Below, piece after piece: positions 1-13,500 of a DNA stretch of 64,000 bases. The translations under genes and the position numbers were made by a program. Under the pieces are notes generated by a model. The model saw only the letters and a program-made list of their open reading frames with translations. It was not told the DNA's origin and did no database searches. Each line of letters begins with the position of its first letter. Position 1 is the stretch's first letter. Origin of the DNA: Carex sylvatica (taxonomy: Eukaryota; Streptophyta; Magnoliopsida; Poales; Cyperaceae); contig CAXKVR010000091.1 of the NCBI GenBank assembly GCA_964058845.1, positions 1 to 64,000 of the forward strand. The letters are read 5' to 3'.

Positions 1-61
1 GATATACTTTAACGTCGCCTCCAGTCTTATTTCGCATCCCCCCTCTGACTTGAACTTGTAA

Positions 62-263
62 TCGACAGCCAATCTACCTACATCACTGAGTCTGAGTGCT
101 ATTCTTGGAGTCGACGACCGATCTACCTACATCACTGACCTCCGTGCGATTCTTGGAGTCGACGACCAAGAATACTCCTTAAGGTTTAATTTTTGTGTAC
201 CTATTTCATATTTTGAATCTGTGTACCTATTTCACCATTTGAATCTGTGTACCTATTTCATCA
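62..263. repeat. two short tandem repeats
   Basis: A unit of about 49 bp containing ATCTACCTACATCACTGA and ATTCTTGGAGTCGACGACC occurs twice (62-110, 111-158) with a partial third start. It is followed by a 26-bp unit beginning TGTGTACCTATTTCA, two full copies plus a partial one (194-263). No coding potential is visible. The rest of 1-1690 is AT-rich with no recognisable gene. Confidence 0.8.
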
Positions 264-2438
264 TCCCTCTCTTAAGGTTTAATTTATGTTCTCTTAAGGT
301 TTAATTGTTGCAATCGGTGGGTCTAATTTTTGGCAATATGAACTTCAAATCAGATTATTTCGGAAAGTATTAGAATTTAGAAAAAAGTAGAAAATGTATG
401 CTTTGTTACATGAATAACAATATATGGCCATGCAATTTTCTCTTCTTTTTGCATCTGCCTCACCTGTTGCACCTTAATCTATTATCTTGCAACAAACTAT
501 CTTTTATTTTCACCAAAGTTTTCATGATATAGAAATCATGACATATATTAAGATGAACCGTTGTCATCCTTTTAATATCTGGTGTGACCAGTATAATTAT
601 GATATGTAATTATGTTGTTTGCAACATCATCTATACTTGTATGTGCATATATAAAACCTTTTCTTACTATGATCTTCATCTCTCAACTTCTCACATTTTA
701 CTAAAAATTTGGTGTAGGAAGAAGATAAGGTACTGGAGCTTGGTTCAACACTACAACAAGGGCTGCACCAAGTTTATTTTTGAACCAAATCAAGCTTAAC
801 AAGCACAGTAAGGCCATAACTATCACCTAACTTACTAAAAATAGTTTAGGACTAGTATTAGGGTTTCTAGACTGAACTGCAGCAGTGTAGTTTGCAAATT
901 CCAAATTAAGGACTGGTATTAGGACTGAACAACACCAAGTTTAGGACTAGTATTAGGGTTTAGGACTGGCACCAAGTTTCTAGAATAAGAACAGTTCGTA
1001 CCACCTAAAAAATAAAAGGATGTATTTGGATATAACTAAAACACAGATGGGGCCAGGTTTAATTGTTGCCCATGATTATTTCCTTTTATAACATACTTCT
1101 ATTTGAAAATAGGGAGAATTTCAAGTGTACCTGCGAAAACTTTTAAAAGAGTCAATTTCCCCATAGAAATTTAGCATTATTTCTTTTATACCTATATATT
1201 CATCATATTTAGTGTTTGGACAAATATAGCTATTGGAATACAGGAGCACACACCACATAGCACAGACCCATTTGTGCTATGAGCCACTACCAGCTAGGAA
1301 ATTAGAATTTAGAAAGTCAATGGCAACTAATGTAATTAGTTAAGTATGCCCTAGCATAATTAGTCAGTGGCAGTTTCCGTGGTGCTATTAACCGAGTTGT
1401 GTCAATTGATTGATTGGAAATTTAGTTTTTTCTTACTTCATTTTCTTTATCGATCCGATTTTAACCCGCGCCATGGTTGTTTATTAAGCTTTATGTTTTG
1501 CGGGCTATGTGTAAGACCTCCAAACTATATCAAAGATGGGGGGAAAATTGAAGTTTGATTTGAAACTCAAAACTCTAGAAATTCTGTTGGCACTTAGCTT
1601 AGATAGTATGTTGTACCAAGGTTATAACTAGTTTATTTCCATGCTAATCACCATATTTAAAGTACAATAAACACATAATTGTTTCCTTTTCACTCAAACA
1701 CATATGGCCCCAGAGGAGATCTGGTATAACAAGAGAGACATCAACGAGAAGAAAAAATCAAGGGAGAAAGCGTAAATCACAGGCAGTAATTGAGCTCGAC
1801 GAGGGTTCAAATGCTACGCCAGATGGTCAAATTACATCACATGTACCCCAAAAGAAAAAGGGACGAAGCCCGGGGGTTATAAGAAAATTGCACCCATAGT
1901 CGAAAAGAGACCAATAATCTGGCCAATTTTCTCTTGTGAGTTTACTTGTGAGGTTACAGATGATGCAAAACCAAAGGACATAACGGCAGTAATCACGAGG
2001 TATTATTGTTTTCATTTTAAACCAAATTTACAACCATTATATCCCCAAAGTCATTTTCTGAAACTTCAATTTTTCTATCCAAGGCTTGCCATTAACCATA
2101 TGCCTGGACCATTTAGAAGTTTCCATGCCTTCGATAAAAACACAAAAGATGGCATTGAATTTGCATTTTTGGTAGTTTCTCTTCTTATTATTTACATTAC
2201 TAGTATTAGAAAGGGGCTCTGATCTGATCCGTATGTCAATGAAAATTGTTTACTACAAGGATATCATCTGCATCCTTATTTGTCAATGAAAAAAACCTGA
2301 TATATACCTTTCTGCAGCTGCTCTGATTTCACCGAGATGGCCTTCATATTTCCTTTACTATGCAATTAGTTGGTATGTATCTGTTAGGCAATTAGTAGGC
2401 AATTTGTTCATATCGCAGCTGTCTTAATTTTATATAAT

Positions 2439-2478
<40 letters not shown>
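2439..2478. repeat. poly(G) tract, 40 bases
   Basis: An uninterrupted run of 40 G sits just upstream of the best-conserved exon of the PTTA-like pseudogene. Such a tract could form a G-quadruplex and is prone to length error in sequencing. The proline-run frame on the opposite strand (2430-2828) is only its translation. Confidence 0.95.
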
Positions 2479-2479
<1 letters not shown>

Positions 2480-4069
2480 AGGGAATAGGTGAAGTAGTAT
2501 TACATATTGTAGTTCTCTGAATTTTATAACATGTACCACTGCTAATTGAATACATGTTTTTTTTTCTAAAGGAGAGATTTAGATATCGTGAAGGTGAAGA
2601 TCCCAAAACTTGTCGGAATATTCTGGAAGCAATAGCGACAAAGAGGTACAGCAGCGAGCTACATGAGACTAGGGACATACTTGAAAAAAAGTATAGGAGA
2701 GATGTACGGGAATGGAAGAAACACGTTCCACATTGGTGCACAACGCCGTCATTCTGACCATAGTTGTGTGACATATTTGCCACAAAGGAATGGCAAGAAT
2801 TAAGTTTTAAAAACCAGGACAACCGCACTAAGTCTGAACTAATGGTCTCTCACTATGCTGGAGGTGCAACCTCACACCAACATAAAGTTCAACTGGTAAG
2901 TTTCATGAACATTTACTCAAATTAAAGCTTAATCTGTAATTTACAGCATCACCTGACTTGTTTATTCATTTTCATGTGGAGGCAAAATTAAATAAAGAAA
3001 AAGATCCAACTATGAGGGAGCTTTTTATCCATCTTCATTGTCGTCGAGCCAGTAAAGAAAAATCACCCATTGTGGCCAAACTGGAAGCTGCTGCGGAGGC
3101 TGAGAAGCTTAGTACGGAACAAATGGAGAATACTGATGCTATTGGGCTAATGGACCCAGGTATAGAGGAGATTTCCACTGGTATTGAAGAGTTGGATGTG
3201 AACTCCTTGCAATTTACCAACACCAGAACATAATCTATTTACGTAAGTTGAACTTCACATTACTTTGCTGAATTTGCATACCTAAGTACAAAACAAGGTC
3301 AAAATATATATTTCAGTAACTTTTCACTTTATTACCTAAATTTCACTTTATTTCAGCAACAGGTTTTACTATCCTACAGTAATAAGTCTACTTTTTGTAT
3401 ATTTATTCAGTACATAAGAATGTCAAAATAACAAATTTTTTTATGTTTCTCATATGGTGCAACTCACAGTAAAAGGTGGATGCCATGATGGCTGATGGGG
3501 TCAATGTCGACATGGATGAGAGCAACATGTTCATATCAGCTGCTGGTAAGCCATGGTAGGGTGCTCGGATTTGGAACCATGCTTAATGGAAAGATGCAAA
3601 CAGCAACCAATCGATGTAGGCCTAATTACTCAGCCTCTTCTGTTATTGTTTCTGCATTGACAAACAATTCAGAGCATGAAAACTTCTCCCGCACTCAAGG
3701 ACAATCGCTCCTAGCTGACAGTGATCGCCTTCGAGCTGAGGATAGAGCTGAAGTGAGAAGAGAACTAGCAAATTATCATATGTTGTTCAACCAAATGTTA
3801 TCGATGGTCGGGCCACAAGGGCTCAATGTACAGGTAAATTATACCAATTTGATACCAAATTTGTATTTTAAAATTTGTTTGATGTGATGACAGATTTTAA
3901 TAATTGACAGCAGCTCTGTTGCTACTGTAGTTAAGGCCAATTTGATTTTAATTTGTATGATGTAATTAAGATCATCCAAGGGCAACTCTTGATGGTTGGG
4001 AGCAGCTTTGTTGCTACTGTAGCTGTTGTATTTATTATTAAGACGGTTTCAATAAAATTGTTAACTTAA

Positions 4070-4762
4070 GAAAATCAATTTATTGTTACAAATTAGATCT
4101 GATTTTGTCATCTCCAAAATATAAAACTTGTGCTTGCAAATTCAATGCTCAGGGTCAAGCTCCTTTTCCTTAACCAACTCAGGAAGTAGCTTCACAGATG
4201 CAGAACACCAACTCCCAGGTAAGGAGTTCAACATAAATTCTACATAAATCCCTTTATTTAGAGTGATTAGAGTGATTCCAATACTCATAGTGCAAAATTC
4301 TGAATTTTGAGGGAGGTATGTAAAATAATTTATTCATAGCAAAGCTTTTGTCTTAATTATTAAGACGGTTTCGATGGAATTATTAAGTTCATAAAACTTG
4401 TATTGCCTAAAATTATATCTTTGACATTGTTCAACTTAGGGTCAAGGAAACAGTTCGGGAGCTCAGCAAGGTTTTTTTAGGAATTTACCTAATTTCCAGG
4501 TGCCATTTTAACTTAAGAAAATCAATTAATTGTTATAAATTTTATCTGATTTTCTCATCTCCAAAATATAACACTTGTGCTTGCAAATTAAATGCTTAGG
4601 ATCAAGCTCCTTTTCCTCAAACAACTCAGGCAGTAGCTTCACATATGCAGAATGCCAACTCCCAGGTAAGGAGGTCAACATAAATTCTACATAATTCTGA
4701 ATGCTCATAGTGCAAAATTCTGAATTTTGAGGGGGGGTATGTAAAATAATGTATTCATAGCA
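4070..4762 (+). repeat. tandem duplication of intron-exon-intron block
   Basis: The segment 4070-4340 recurs at 4513-4762. Each copy carries intron sequence with CATCTCCAAAATATAA, a 66-bp exon flanked by AG and GTAAGG (about 4154-4219 and 4600-4665), and the downstream sequence AGTGCAAAATTCTGAATTTT. The exon is 22 codons, so its duplication keeps frame. Copy 2 is open (DQAPFPQTTQAVASHMQ...); copy 1 has TAA in place of the first Gln (APFP* versus APFPQ). A third, dissimilar Gln-rich exon lies between them (near 4440-4498). Confidence 0.8.
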
Positions 4763-5345
4763 ATAACATGTTGTTTCTTTTCCATGTGATATAAATAGGG
4801 TAATGATTCTCCTATACAGTAAAATCTTGGATTCCAAGTACTCTTAAGTCAAGCTAATGTGAGATTAGATGATGTACCCACAAATGAAGCTGCAATGAGC
4901 CAATGGCGTGTGCATTCTGCCTACAATGGAAACCATTCCTTGTAGTGCATAAAGAGTGCACCTTTTAGGGCTTATTATTAGAATAGAAGTTCTAACAAAT
5001 GAACGAACTTGGGGTAAGTTATCTTGTGAATGTTGGGTAAATAGGGGTGTGTATATTTTGGTATATGATTACAACTGCAACATGGTATATTTTGGTTAAC
5101 TGGTGTGCATATTTTGGTATAGTTAAAAATGCAACTGCATTCCTTTCGATGTATGAACACTATATATGTTATGTTAATGCTTATTAAATGTTAAATTATT
5201 TTCTTAGATCTCATTATAAATGAGTTTCTGTTTATATGTTTATGTTTATATGTTTCAATGAGTATTAGTACCTGGTTGGTACAGGGAGGATTGTACCTGA
5301 TTGGTACAGAGAGGATTGTAGATGAGAGTATATGTACAATGTCAT

Positions 5346-6937
5346 TCAAGTTATTTCCGTGGGTATATCCACGGAAAAACGAAAACAATTTGCTCTTGGA
5401 AATGCTACACACACTGCAGTCTCGCCATTAAGAGCTACAGCAGGCTGTGCCCTGTAACAAGTATCTATATCAACTTCTCGAATTAAATCAAAAATTCTAG
5501 GACTGTCGTGACCATTTACTGCCTTGTGAAAAAGTTTGAGGTTCATCATATATGCAGCTTTATAATTACCTTCCTCTGGAAAATGACCACTACCCATGGA
5601 AGGACCTGTGTTATTATCTAAATAGGTCACATAAGAAATCCATTGAACATTAGTTGCTTTGTTATCCAAATCATCAAGCCCTTTGTTCCACCATCCTAGT
5701 ATTGAGCTTGTACCATAATCTTCTCGATATATAGTCCAAAGTTTTGTAACTGCATCCTATATAAATATGAAGAAAAAGGCATAAATAGATAAAAAAAAAA
5801 ATATAAAATCTTAGATAACCACACATAGACGTATAATAATAAGCACTAATTATAAGTTATTAGAAGCAACCACCAAGTATTCAAAAATGAAGGCTACAAT
5901 ATGAAGGCTACAATATGAAGGCTACAATAAAATTAGTGATACATTTCTTATGCTAAATGTGACATAGCGATCTTCTCCATTGTATTGAGAAAGTGGAGCT
6001 ACAGCTTGACCAAGATAAAGTACCGATGAATTAGCAACAACAAAACACGGCAATTTGTGTTATAGCATACATCCTTTCTAGTAGCATCATCCTATAAAGT
6101 AACAAAACCACAATCTTGATTTAAATCTCTTTCTACGCATATGTATGAAGTAAACATATTCATAATAAGCTATTAAAAACGAGAGCTTATGAATTAACTT
6201 ACAGTACACATTGTGAAGAACCGCAAATCATTGTTATTGTATAATTCGGGAAGGACCTACCAATAAAATACGAGAAGAACTGCTCAATATGCAACTTAGA
6301 GAAAAGATTGTGTCATTTTTATCTTATCGATCATAGCTTTGGAGTGAATTTACATATAGTGTCATTTTTATCTTTAGCAGTTAAACTATTGGTAATTATT
6401 TTGAGTGTCGATTTTTTTCTCATTTCTTTGAATTAGTTGGCCATCTAAAATATACCATGTTAAATAAAACCACCTTTTGCAATAGAAGTAAATAGTACAT
6501 AGTGCAACTTGTGGATAAAGATAAGGGAAAAATTTTAAAATTAAGATTAGAGGGGCCCAAAAGTTAATTAATATAGTTATTTAATTTTATAACGAAGATC
6601 TAAAGGTACAAGTATTTATAAAAATTATAAAATATGAATGAGCAAACTCCTAATTTTTAATTTATAGAGGTGCGTGGCTTAGCCACATGCAATGTTTTCT
6701 GACAAAATAAGAGATTTATATTATTTTTATGCAATCAAATAAAATAATATCAATCGTGAATTATATCTTACATGCATGAAGTTCCGCTTTTATCAAACTT
6801 ATGCGGTCACCATTGATGTTCAAAAGAGTTATTGAGACTTCATAACTAGAGTGGGGATTCATCTGAAGAACGCCCCATGCACTAATTCTAGCTTCGCCGC
6901 CATAATATTCTCCAATGTATGTTCGATATCCCGCACG
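5346..6937 (-). pseudogene. neprosin-domain gene, 5'-truncated
   Basis: Four exon-like blocks read on the minus strand as the neprosin domain (putative glutamic peptidase, usually secreted). Block a (6937-about 6772) has YYGGEARISAWGVLQ and LIKAELHA. Block b (6256-6203) has VLPELYNNNDLRFFTMCT. Block c (6091-5943) has CYNTNC followed, one base out of frame, by PCFVVANSSVLYLGQ. Block d (5756-5346) has LGWWNKG, GPSMGSGHFPEEG and DTCYRAQPA before the stop. AG acceptors and GT donors flank most blocks. The single-base frameshift in block c and a poor phase fit between a and b indicate a pseudogene. The signal peptide, activation peptide and start are missing; upstream sequence soon gives way to the satellite array. 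Family assignment is secure because of the MGSGHF block and conserved Cys order. Confidence 0.75.
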
Positions 6938-6959
6938 CTAGAAAATTGGAAACCAACAA

Positions 6960-7304
6960 ATAACAAATCAATTAAAAACAAGGAGATAAATAAATAAATT
7001 CATAAATAGTATGCCTTAACAATAAAATAAAATTGTCAATTACATGTATGATAAGTCCTGCCACAATTTTGCAATATAATAACAACAAAACGAAAATGCT
7101 ATTGAGAGCCATAAGAACAGCAAATCAATCACCTTAAAACCAAATGTTTTAACAATAGTGAATCAACTTAGATTTATATATATAGGAAAACAAAATAATA
7201 TTTTTATGCATGGTAGTTATTGCTCCGATACTATTGCTATTTACTAATTAATTACGTATGCAAAAGATATAGTAATTTATTAGAAGGTCATCTCAAGGAC
7301 AATA
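6960..7304. other. AT-rich spacer without gene
   Basis: I see no exon matching the missing neprosin N-terminus and no other feature between the last neprosin acceptor and the repeats bordering the satellite. Confidence 0.5.
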
Positions 7305-7409
7305 GATATGGTGATACTTAATTTCAGTACTAAGCATTAATTGTTTGGGTGAAGCCCAAAGATATAGTGATAATTAATTTCAATACGAAGCATTAATTAT
7401 TTCGGTAAG
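7305..7409. repeat. 56-bp direct repeat at satellite border
   Basis: Two diverged copies of a unit containing GATAT(G/A)GTGATA, TAATTTCA and AAGCATTAATT (starting at 7305 and 7361) directly precede the first 81-bp satellite unit. It marks the left edge of the array and is unlike the satellite unit itself. Confidence 0.75.
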
Positions 7410-7629
7410 GAATTGGGGTGTTCTATTAGGGTAGTAAATGCTCTATTATCTTTACATCTGGAGACATTACTAGAATACTCCAAACACCTTAAATTGGAGT
7501 GTTGTATTATGGTTGTAAATGGCCAATTATCTTGCCATATAGAGACACTACTAAAGTGCTTCAAATACCTTCAATTGGAGTGTTGTATTAGGGTTGTAAA
7601 TGACCTATTATCTTGCCATCCGAAGAAAC

Positions 7630-9690
7630 TACTCGAGTGCACCAAGCACCTTTAATTGGAGTGCTGTATTAGGGTTGTAAATGTGCTATTATCTTGCCAT
7701 CCTAAGACACTACTAGGGTGCTCCAATCACCTTCAATTGGAGTGTTGTATTACGATTGCAAATGCTCTATTATCTTGCCATTTGGAGACACTACTAGAGT
7801 GCTCGAAACAACTTCAATTGGAGCGTTGTATTAGGGTTGTAAATGCCCTATTCTCTTTCCATATATACACACTACTAGTGTGCCTGAAACACCTTCAATT
7901 GGAGTGTTATATTAGAGTTGTAAATGCCCTATTATCTTGCAATCTGGAGACACTGCTCGAGTGCTCCAAACATCTTTAATTGGAGTGTTCTATTAGGGTT
8001 GTAAATGCATTATTATCATGCTATATAGAGACACTACTAGAGTGTTTCGAACATCTTCAATTGGAGTGTTGTATTAGGGTTGTAAATGCCTTATTATCTT
8101 GCCATCTGGAGATACTACTCGAGTGCACCACACACCTTTAATTGGAGTGCTGTACTAGGATGGTAAATGCCCAATTATCTTGCCATATAAAGACACTACT
8201 AGTGTGCTCCAAACAACTTCAATTGTAGTGCTGTATTAGGGTTATAAATGTCATATTATCATGCCATCCGGAGACACTACTAGGGTGCTCCACACACCTT
8301 CAATTGGAGTGTTGTATTAGAATTGAAAATGCCCTATTATCTTGCCATCTAGAGACACTACTAGTGTGCTCCAAACATCTTCAATTGGAGTTTTGTATTA
8401 GGGTTGTAAATGTCCTATTATCTTACCATCTGGAGACACTACTCGATTGCTACAAACCCCATTATATGGAGTGTTGTATTAAGGTGGTAAATGCCTTATT
8501 ATCTTGCCATATAGAGACACTAGTAGAGTGCTCCAAACACTATCAATTGGAGTGTATTAGTATTATAAATGCCCTATTATCTTGCCATATAGAAACACTA
8601 CTAGAGTGCTCCAAAAACCTTCAGTTGGAGTGTTGTATTAGGATTCTAAATATCCTATTATCTTGCTTTATAGAGCTTCTACTAGATTTCTCCATACACC
8701 ATGAATTGGAATGTTCTATTAGGGTTGTAAATGTCCTATTATCTTGCCATCTGAAGACACTACTAGAGTACTCAAAACACCTTCAATTGGAGTATTGTAT
8801 TAGGGTTGTAAATGCTCCATTATCTTGCCATCTGGAGAAACTACCAGAGTTTTCTAAACACATTCAATTGGAGTGTTGTATTAGGGTTGTAAATGCCATA
8901 TTCTCTTGCCATCTGGAGATACTACTCGAGTGCACCAAGCACCTTTAATTGGAGTGCTGTATTAGGGTTGTAATTGTGCTATTATCTTGCCATCCGGAGA
9001 CACTACTAGGGTGCCTGAAACACCTTCAATTGGAGTGTTGTATTACGATTGCAGATGCTCAATTATCTTGTCATTTGGAGACACTACTAGAGTGCTTGAA
9101 ACACCTTCAATTGGAGCGTTGTATTAGGGTTGTAAATGCCCTATTATCTTTCCATATATACACACTACTAGAATGCCTGAAACACGTTCAATTGGAGTGT
9201 TATATTAGGGTTGTAAATGCCCTATTATCTTGCAATCTGGAGACCCTACTCGAGTGCTCCAAACATCTTTAATTGGAGTGTTCTATTAGGGTTGTAAATG
9301 CATTATTATCATGCCATATAGAGGCACTACTAGAGTGTTTCGAACATCTTCAATTGGAGTGTTGTATTAGGGTTGTAAATGCCTTATTATCTTGCCATCC
9401 GGAGATACTACTCGAGTGCACCACACACCTTTAATTGGAGTGCTGTACTAGGGTGGTAAATGCCCAATTATCTTGCCATATAAAGACACTACTAGTGTGC
9501 TCCAAACAACTTCAATTGTAGTGTTGTATTAGGGTTATAAATGTCATATTATCATGCCATCCGGAGACACTACTCGGGTGCTCCACACACCTTCAATTGG
9601 AGTGTTGTATTAGAATTGAAAATGCCCTATTATCTTGCCATCTAGAGACACTACTAGTGTGCTCCAAACATCTTCAATTGGAGTGATGTA
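7630..9690. repeat. duplicated multi-unit block inside the satellite (offset about 1293 bp)
   Basis: Units from about 7639 to 8395 recur from about 8932 to 9688 in the same order, including rare variants such as GCACCAAGCACC, TATTACGATTGCA and ATATATACACACTACTAG. The offset is 1293 bp, 16 units less one codon. This is a segmental duplication within the array, not copy-by-copy homogenisation. Confidence 0.8.
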
Positions 9691-10578
9691 TTATCTTGCT
9701 ATTTAGAGACAATACTAGAGTGCTCTAAACACATTCAATTGGAATGTTGTATTTGGATTGTAAATGTCGTACTATCTTGCCATCTGGAGACACTACAAGT
9801 GTGCTCCAACCAACTTTAATTGTAGTGTTGTCTTAGGGTTCTAAATGTCGTATTATCATGCCATCCGGAGACACTACTAGGTGCTCCAAACACCTTTAAT
9901 TGGAGTATTGTATTTGGATTGTAAATGCCGTACTATCTTGCCATCTACAGACACTACTAGTGTGCTCCAAACCTCTTCAATTGGAGTATTGTATTAGGGT
10001 TGTAAATGCCACGTTATCTTGCCATCTGGAGACACTACCAGAGTGCTCTAAACACATTCAATAAGAGTGTTGTATTAGGGTTGTAAATGCACTCTTATCT
10101 TTCCATCTGGAGACACTACTAGAGTGCACCAAACACGTTGAATTGGAGTGTTGTATTAGGGTTGTACATGCCCTATTATCTTGCTAGTTAGAGACAATAC
10201 TAGAGTGCTGTAAACACATTCAATTGGAATGTTGTATTAGGGTTGTAAATTCCCTATTATCTTGCTATATGGAGACACTACTAGAGTGCTCCAAACACCT
10301 TTAATTAGAGTGTTTTATTACGGTTTCAAAAACAAGATTATCTTGCTTTATAGATTCACAACTAGCTTTCTCCATACACCATCAATTGGAGTCTTCCAAT
10401 GGGTTTTAAATGCCCTCATATCTTGCCATCTGGAGATACTACTAGAGTGCTCCAAACACCTTTAATTAGAGTGTTTTATTAGGATTGTAAACTTTAATTA
10501 GAGTGTTGTATTACGGTTTTAAAAACAAGATTATGTTGCTTTATAGAACCACAACTAGATTTCTCCATACAACATCAA

Positions 10579-13500
10579 TTGGAGTCTTCTAATAGGGTTG
10601 TAAATGCCCTAATATCTTGCCATCTGGAGATACTACTAGAGTGCACCAAACACCTTGAATTGGAGTGTTGTATTATGGTTGTAAATGCCCTCTTATCTTG
10701 TTATTTAGAGCCAATACTAGAGTGCTCTAAACACATTCAATTGGAATGTTGTATTAGGGTTGTAAATTTCCTATTATCTTGCCATCTGGAGACACTACTA
10801 GAGTGCTCCACACACCTTGAATTGGAGTATTGTATTTGGGTTATAAATGCCCAATTATCTTGCCATTCAGAGACACAACTAGAGTACACCAAACACCTTC
10901 AATTGGAGTGTTGTATTAGGGTTGTAAATGCCCTAATATCTTGCCATCTGGAGATACTACTAGAGTGCACCAAACACCTTGAATTGGAGTGTTGTATTAT
11001 GGTTGTAAATGCCCTCTTATCTTGTTATTTAGAGCCAATACTAGAGTGCTCTAAACACATTCAATTGGAATGTTGTATTAGGGTTGTAAATTTCCTATTA
11101 TCTTGCCATCTGGAGACACTACTAGAGTGCTCCACACACCTTGAATTGGAGTATTGTATTTGGGTTATAAATGCCCAATTATCTTGCCATTCAGAGACAC
11201 AACTAGAGTACACCAAACACCTTCAATTGGAGTGTTGTATTAGGGTTGTAAATGCCCTATTATCTTTCCAAATATACACACTACTAGAGTGCCTGAAACA
11301 CCTTCAATTGGAGTGTTGTATTAGGGTTGTAAATGCCATATTATCTTGTCATTTGGAGACACTACTCGAGTGCTCCAAACACGTTTCATTGGAGTGCTCT
11401 ATTAGGGATGTAAATGCACTATTATCATGCCATATAGAGACACTACTAGGGTGTTTCGAACATCTTCAATTGGAGTGTTGTATTAGGGTTGTAAATGCCC
11501 TATTATCTTGTCAGCTGGAAATACTACTCGAGTGCTCCACACACCTTTAATTGGAGTGCTGCATTAGGGTGGCAAATGCCCAATTATCTTGTCATATAGA
11601 GACATTACTAGTGTGCTCCAAACACCTTCAATTGGAGTGTTTTATTAGGGTTGTAAATGCCCTATTATCTTGCCATCTGGAGAAGCTACTAGAGTGATCC
11701 AAACACAATCAATTGGAGTGTTTCATTAGTGTTGTAAATGCCCTATTATCTTGCTAAATAAAGTCACTACTAGAGTGCTCTAAACACCTTCAATTGGAGT
11801 GTTATATTATGGTTGTAAATGTCCTTTTTTCTAGCCATCTGAAGACACTAGTAGATTGCTCCAAACACTTTTAATTGGAGTGTTGTATTCGAATTGTAAA
11901 TGCCCTATTATCTTGCCATATATAGACACTAATAGAGTGCTCCAAACACCTTCAATTGGAGTGTTCTATTAGTGTTGTAAATTCCCTATTATCTTGCTAT
12001 ATAGAGTCACTACTAGAGCGCTTCAAACCCCTTCAATTGGAGTGTTGTATTACGGTTGTAAATGTCCTTTTATCTTGCCATATAGGCACGACTAGAGTGC
12101 TACAAACACCTTCAATTGGAGTGTTATATTAGGGTTGTAAATGCCCTATTATCTTGCTATATAGTGTCACAAATAGAATGTTTCTAACACCTTCAACAAT
12201 GGTGTTGTATTAGTTTTGTAAATGCCCTATTATCTCATCATACAGAGACACCACTAGAGTGCTCTAAACACCTTCAATTGGAGTGTTGTATTAGGGTTGT
12301 AAATACCCAATTATCTTACTATATAGAGTGACTACTAGGTTTCTCCAAACACCATCAATTGGAGTGTTGTATTAGGGATGTAAATGTCATATTATCTTGC
12401 CATCTGGAGACACTACTATATTTCCGCAAACGCCATCAATTGGAGTGTTTTATTAGGGTATTAAATGCCCTATTATCTTGCCATCTGTAGAAGCTACTAG
12501 AATGATCGAAACACCTTCAATTGGAGTGTTTTATTAGGGTTGTAGATGTCCTTTTATCCTGCCATCTGGAGAAGCTACTAGAGTGCTCCAAATACCTTCA
12601 ATTGGAGTGTTTTATTAGTGTTGGAAATGCCCTATTATCTTGCTATATAGAGTCACAACTAGAGTGCTTCAAACTCCTTCAGTCGGAGTGTTGTATTACG
12701 GTTGAAAAAGCCCTTTTGTCTTACCATATAGAGGCACGACTAGAGTGCTCCAAACACCTTCAATTGGAGTGTTATATTAGAGTTGTAAATGTCCTTTTTT
12801 CTTGCCATCTGGAGATACTACTAGAGTGCTCCAAACACCTTCAATTGGAGTGTTGTATTAGGGTTGTAAATGCACTACTATCTTGCCATCTGGAGAAGCT
12901 ACTAGAGTGATCCAATCACCTTTAATTGGAGTGTTTTATTAGTGTTGTAAAAGCCGTATTATCTTGCTACGTAGAGTCACTACTAGAGAGCTCCAAACAC
13001 CTTCAATTGGAGTGTTGTATTACGGTTGTAAATGTCCTTTTTTCTTGCCATATAGAGCCAGGACTACAGTACTCCAAACGCCTTCAATTGGAGTGTTATA
13101 TTAGGGTTGTAAATGTCCTTTTATCTTGCCATCTGGAGATACTACTAGAGTGATCCAAACACCTTCTATTAGAGTGTTTGATTAGTGATGTAAATGCCCT
13201 ATTATCTTGCTATATAGAGTCACAACTAGAGTGCTTCAAACACCCTTAATCGGAGTGTTGTCTTAGGGTTGTAAATACCCTATTATCTTGATATATAGAG
13301 CCACTACTAGAGTGCTCCATACACATTCAATTGGAGTGTTTTATTAGGGTTGTAAATACCATATTATCTTGTCATCTGGAGACACTACTAGATTTCTCCA
13401 AACACCATAAATTGGAGTGTTTTATTAGGATTGTAATGCCCTATTATCTTGCTATATAGAGTCACTACTAGGGATGCTCCAAACACCATCAATTGGAGTG

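Larger units (their letters stand above)
1700..4960 (+). pseudogene. broken PTTA/En-Spm plant transposase gene (Transposase_24 type)
   Basis: Several exon-like stretches together resemble the plant transposase family (Transposase_24, PF03004). A basic segment with PQKKKGRSPG lies near 1850-1880. At 2554-2757 an open stretch reads RYREGEDPKTC and later WKKHVPHWCTTPSF. Near 2850 is HYAGGATSHQHK, resembling the family's H-x-GSKS block. At 2958-3233 comes DPTMRELFIHLHCRR, resembling the family's ELF..TH motif. At 3495-3835 is GRVLGFGT followed by an acidic, charged helix. Small Gln-rich exons follow after 4150. Plausible splice sites exist, for example CAG|GTAAAT at 3834. Frame breaks occur between blocks, and stops occur after WCTTPSF and in one 3' exon. 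These proteins are often encoded beside TNP2 transposases in CACTA elements, but I see no TNP2 or CACTA ends here. Family call is moderately sure; exon limits are approximate. Confidence 0.6.

Noticed and set aside
2430..2828. Minus-strand ORF with a proline run
   Set aside because: The prolines are the translation of the poly(G) tract; the rest overlaps the transposase-like exon on the other strand.
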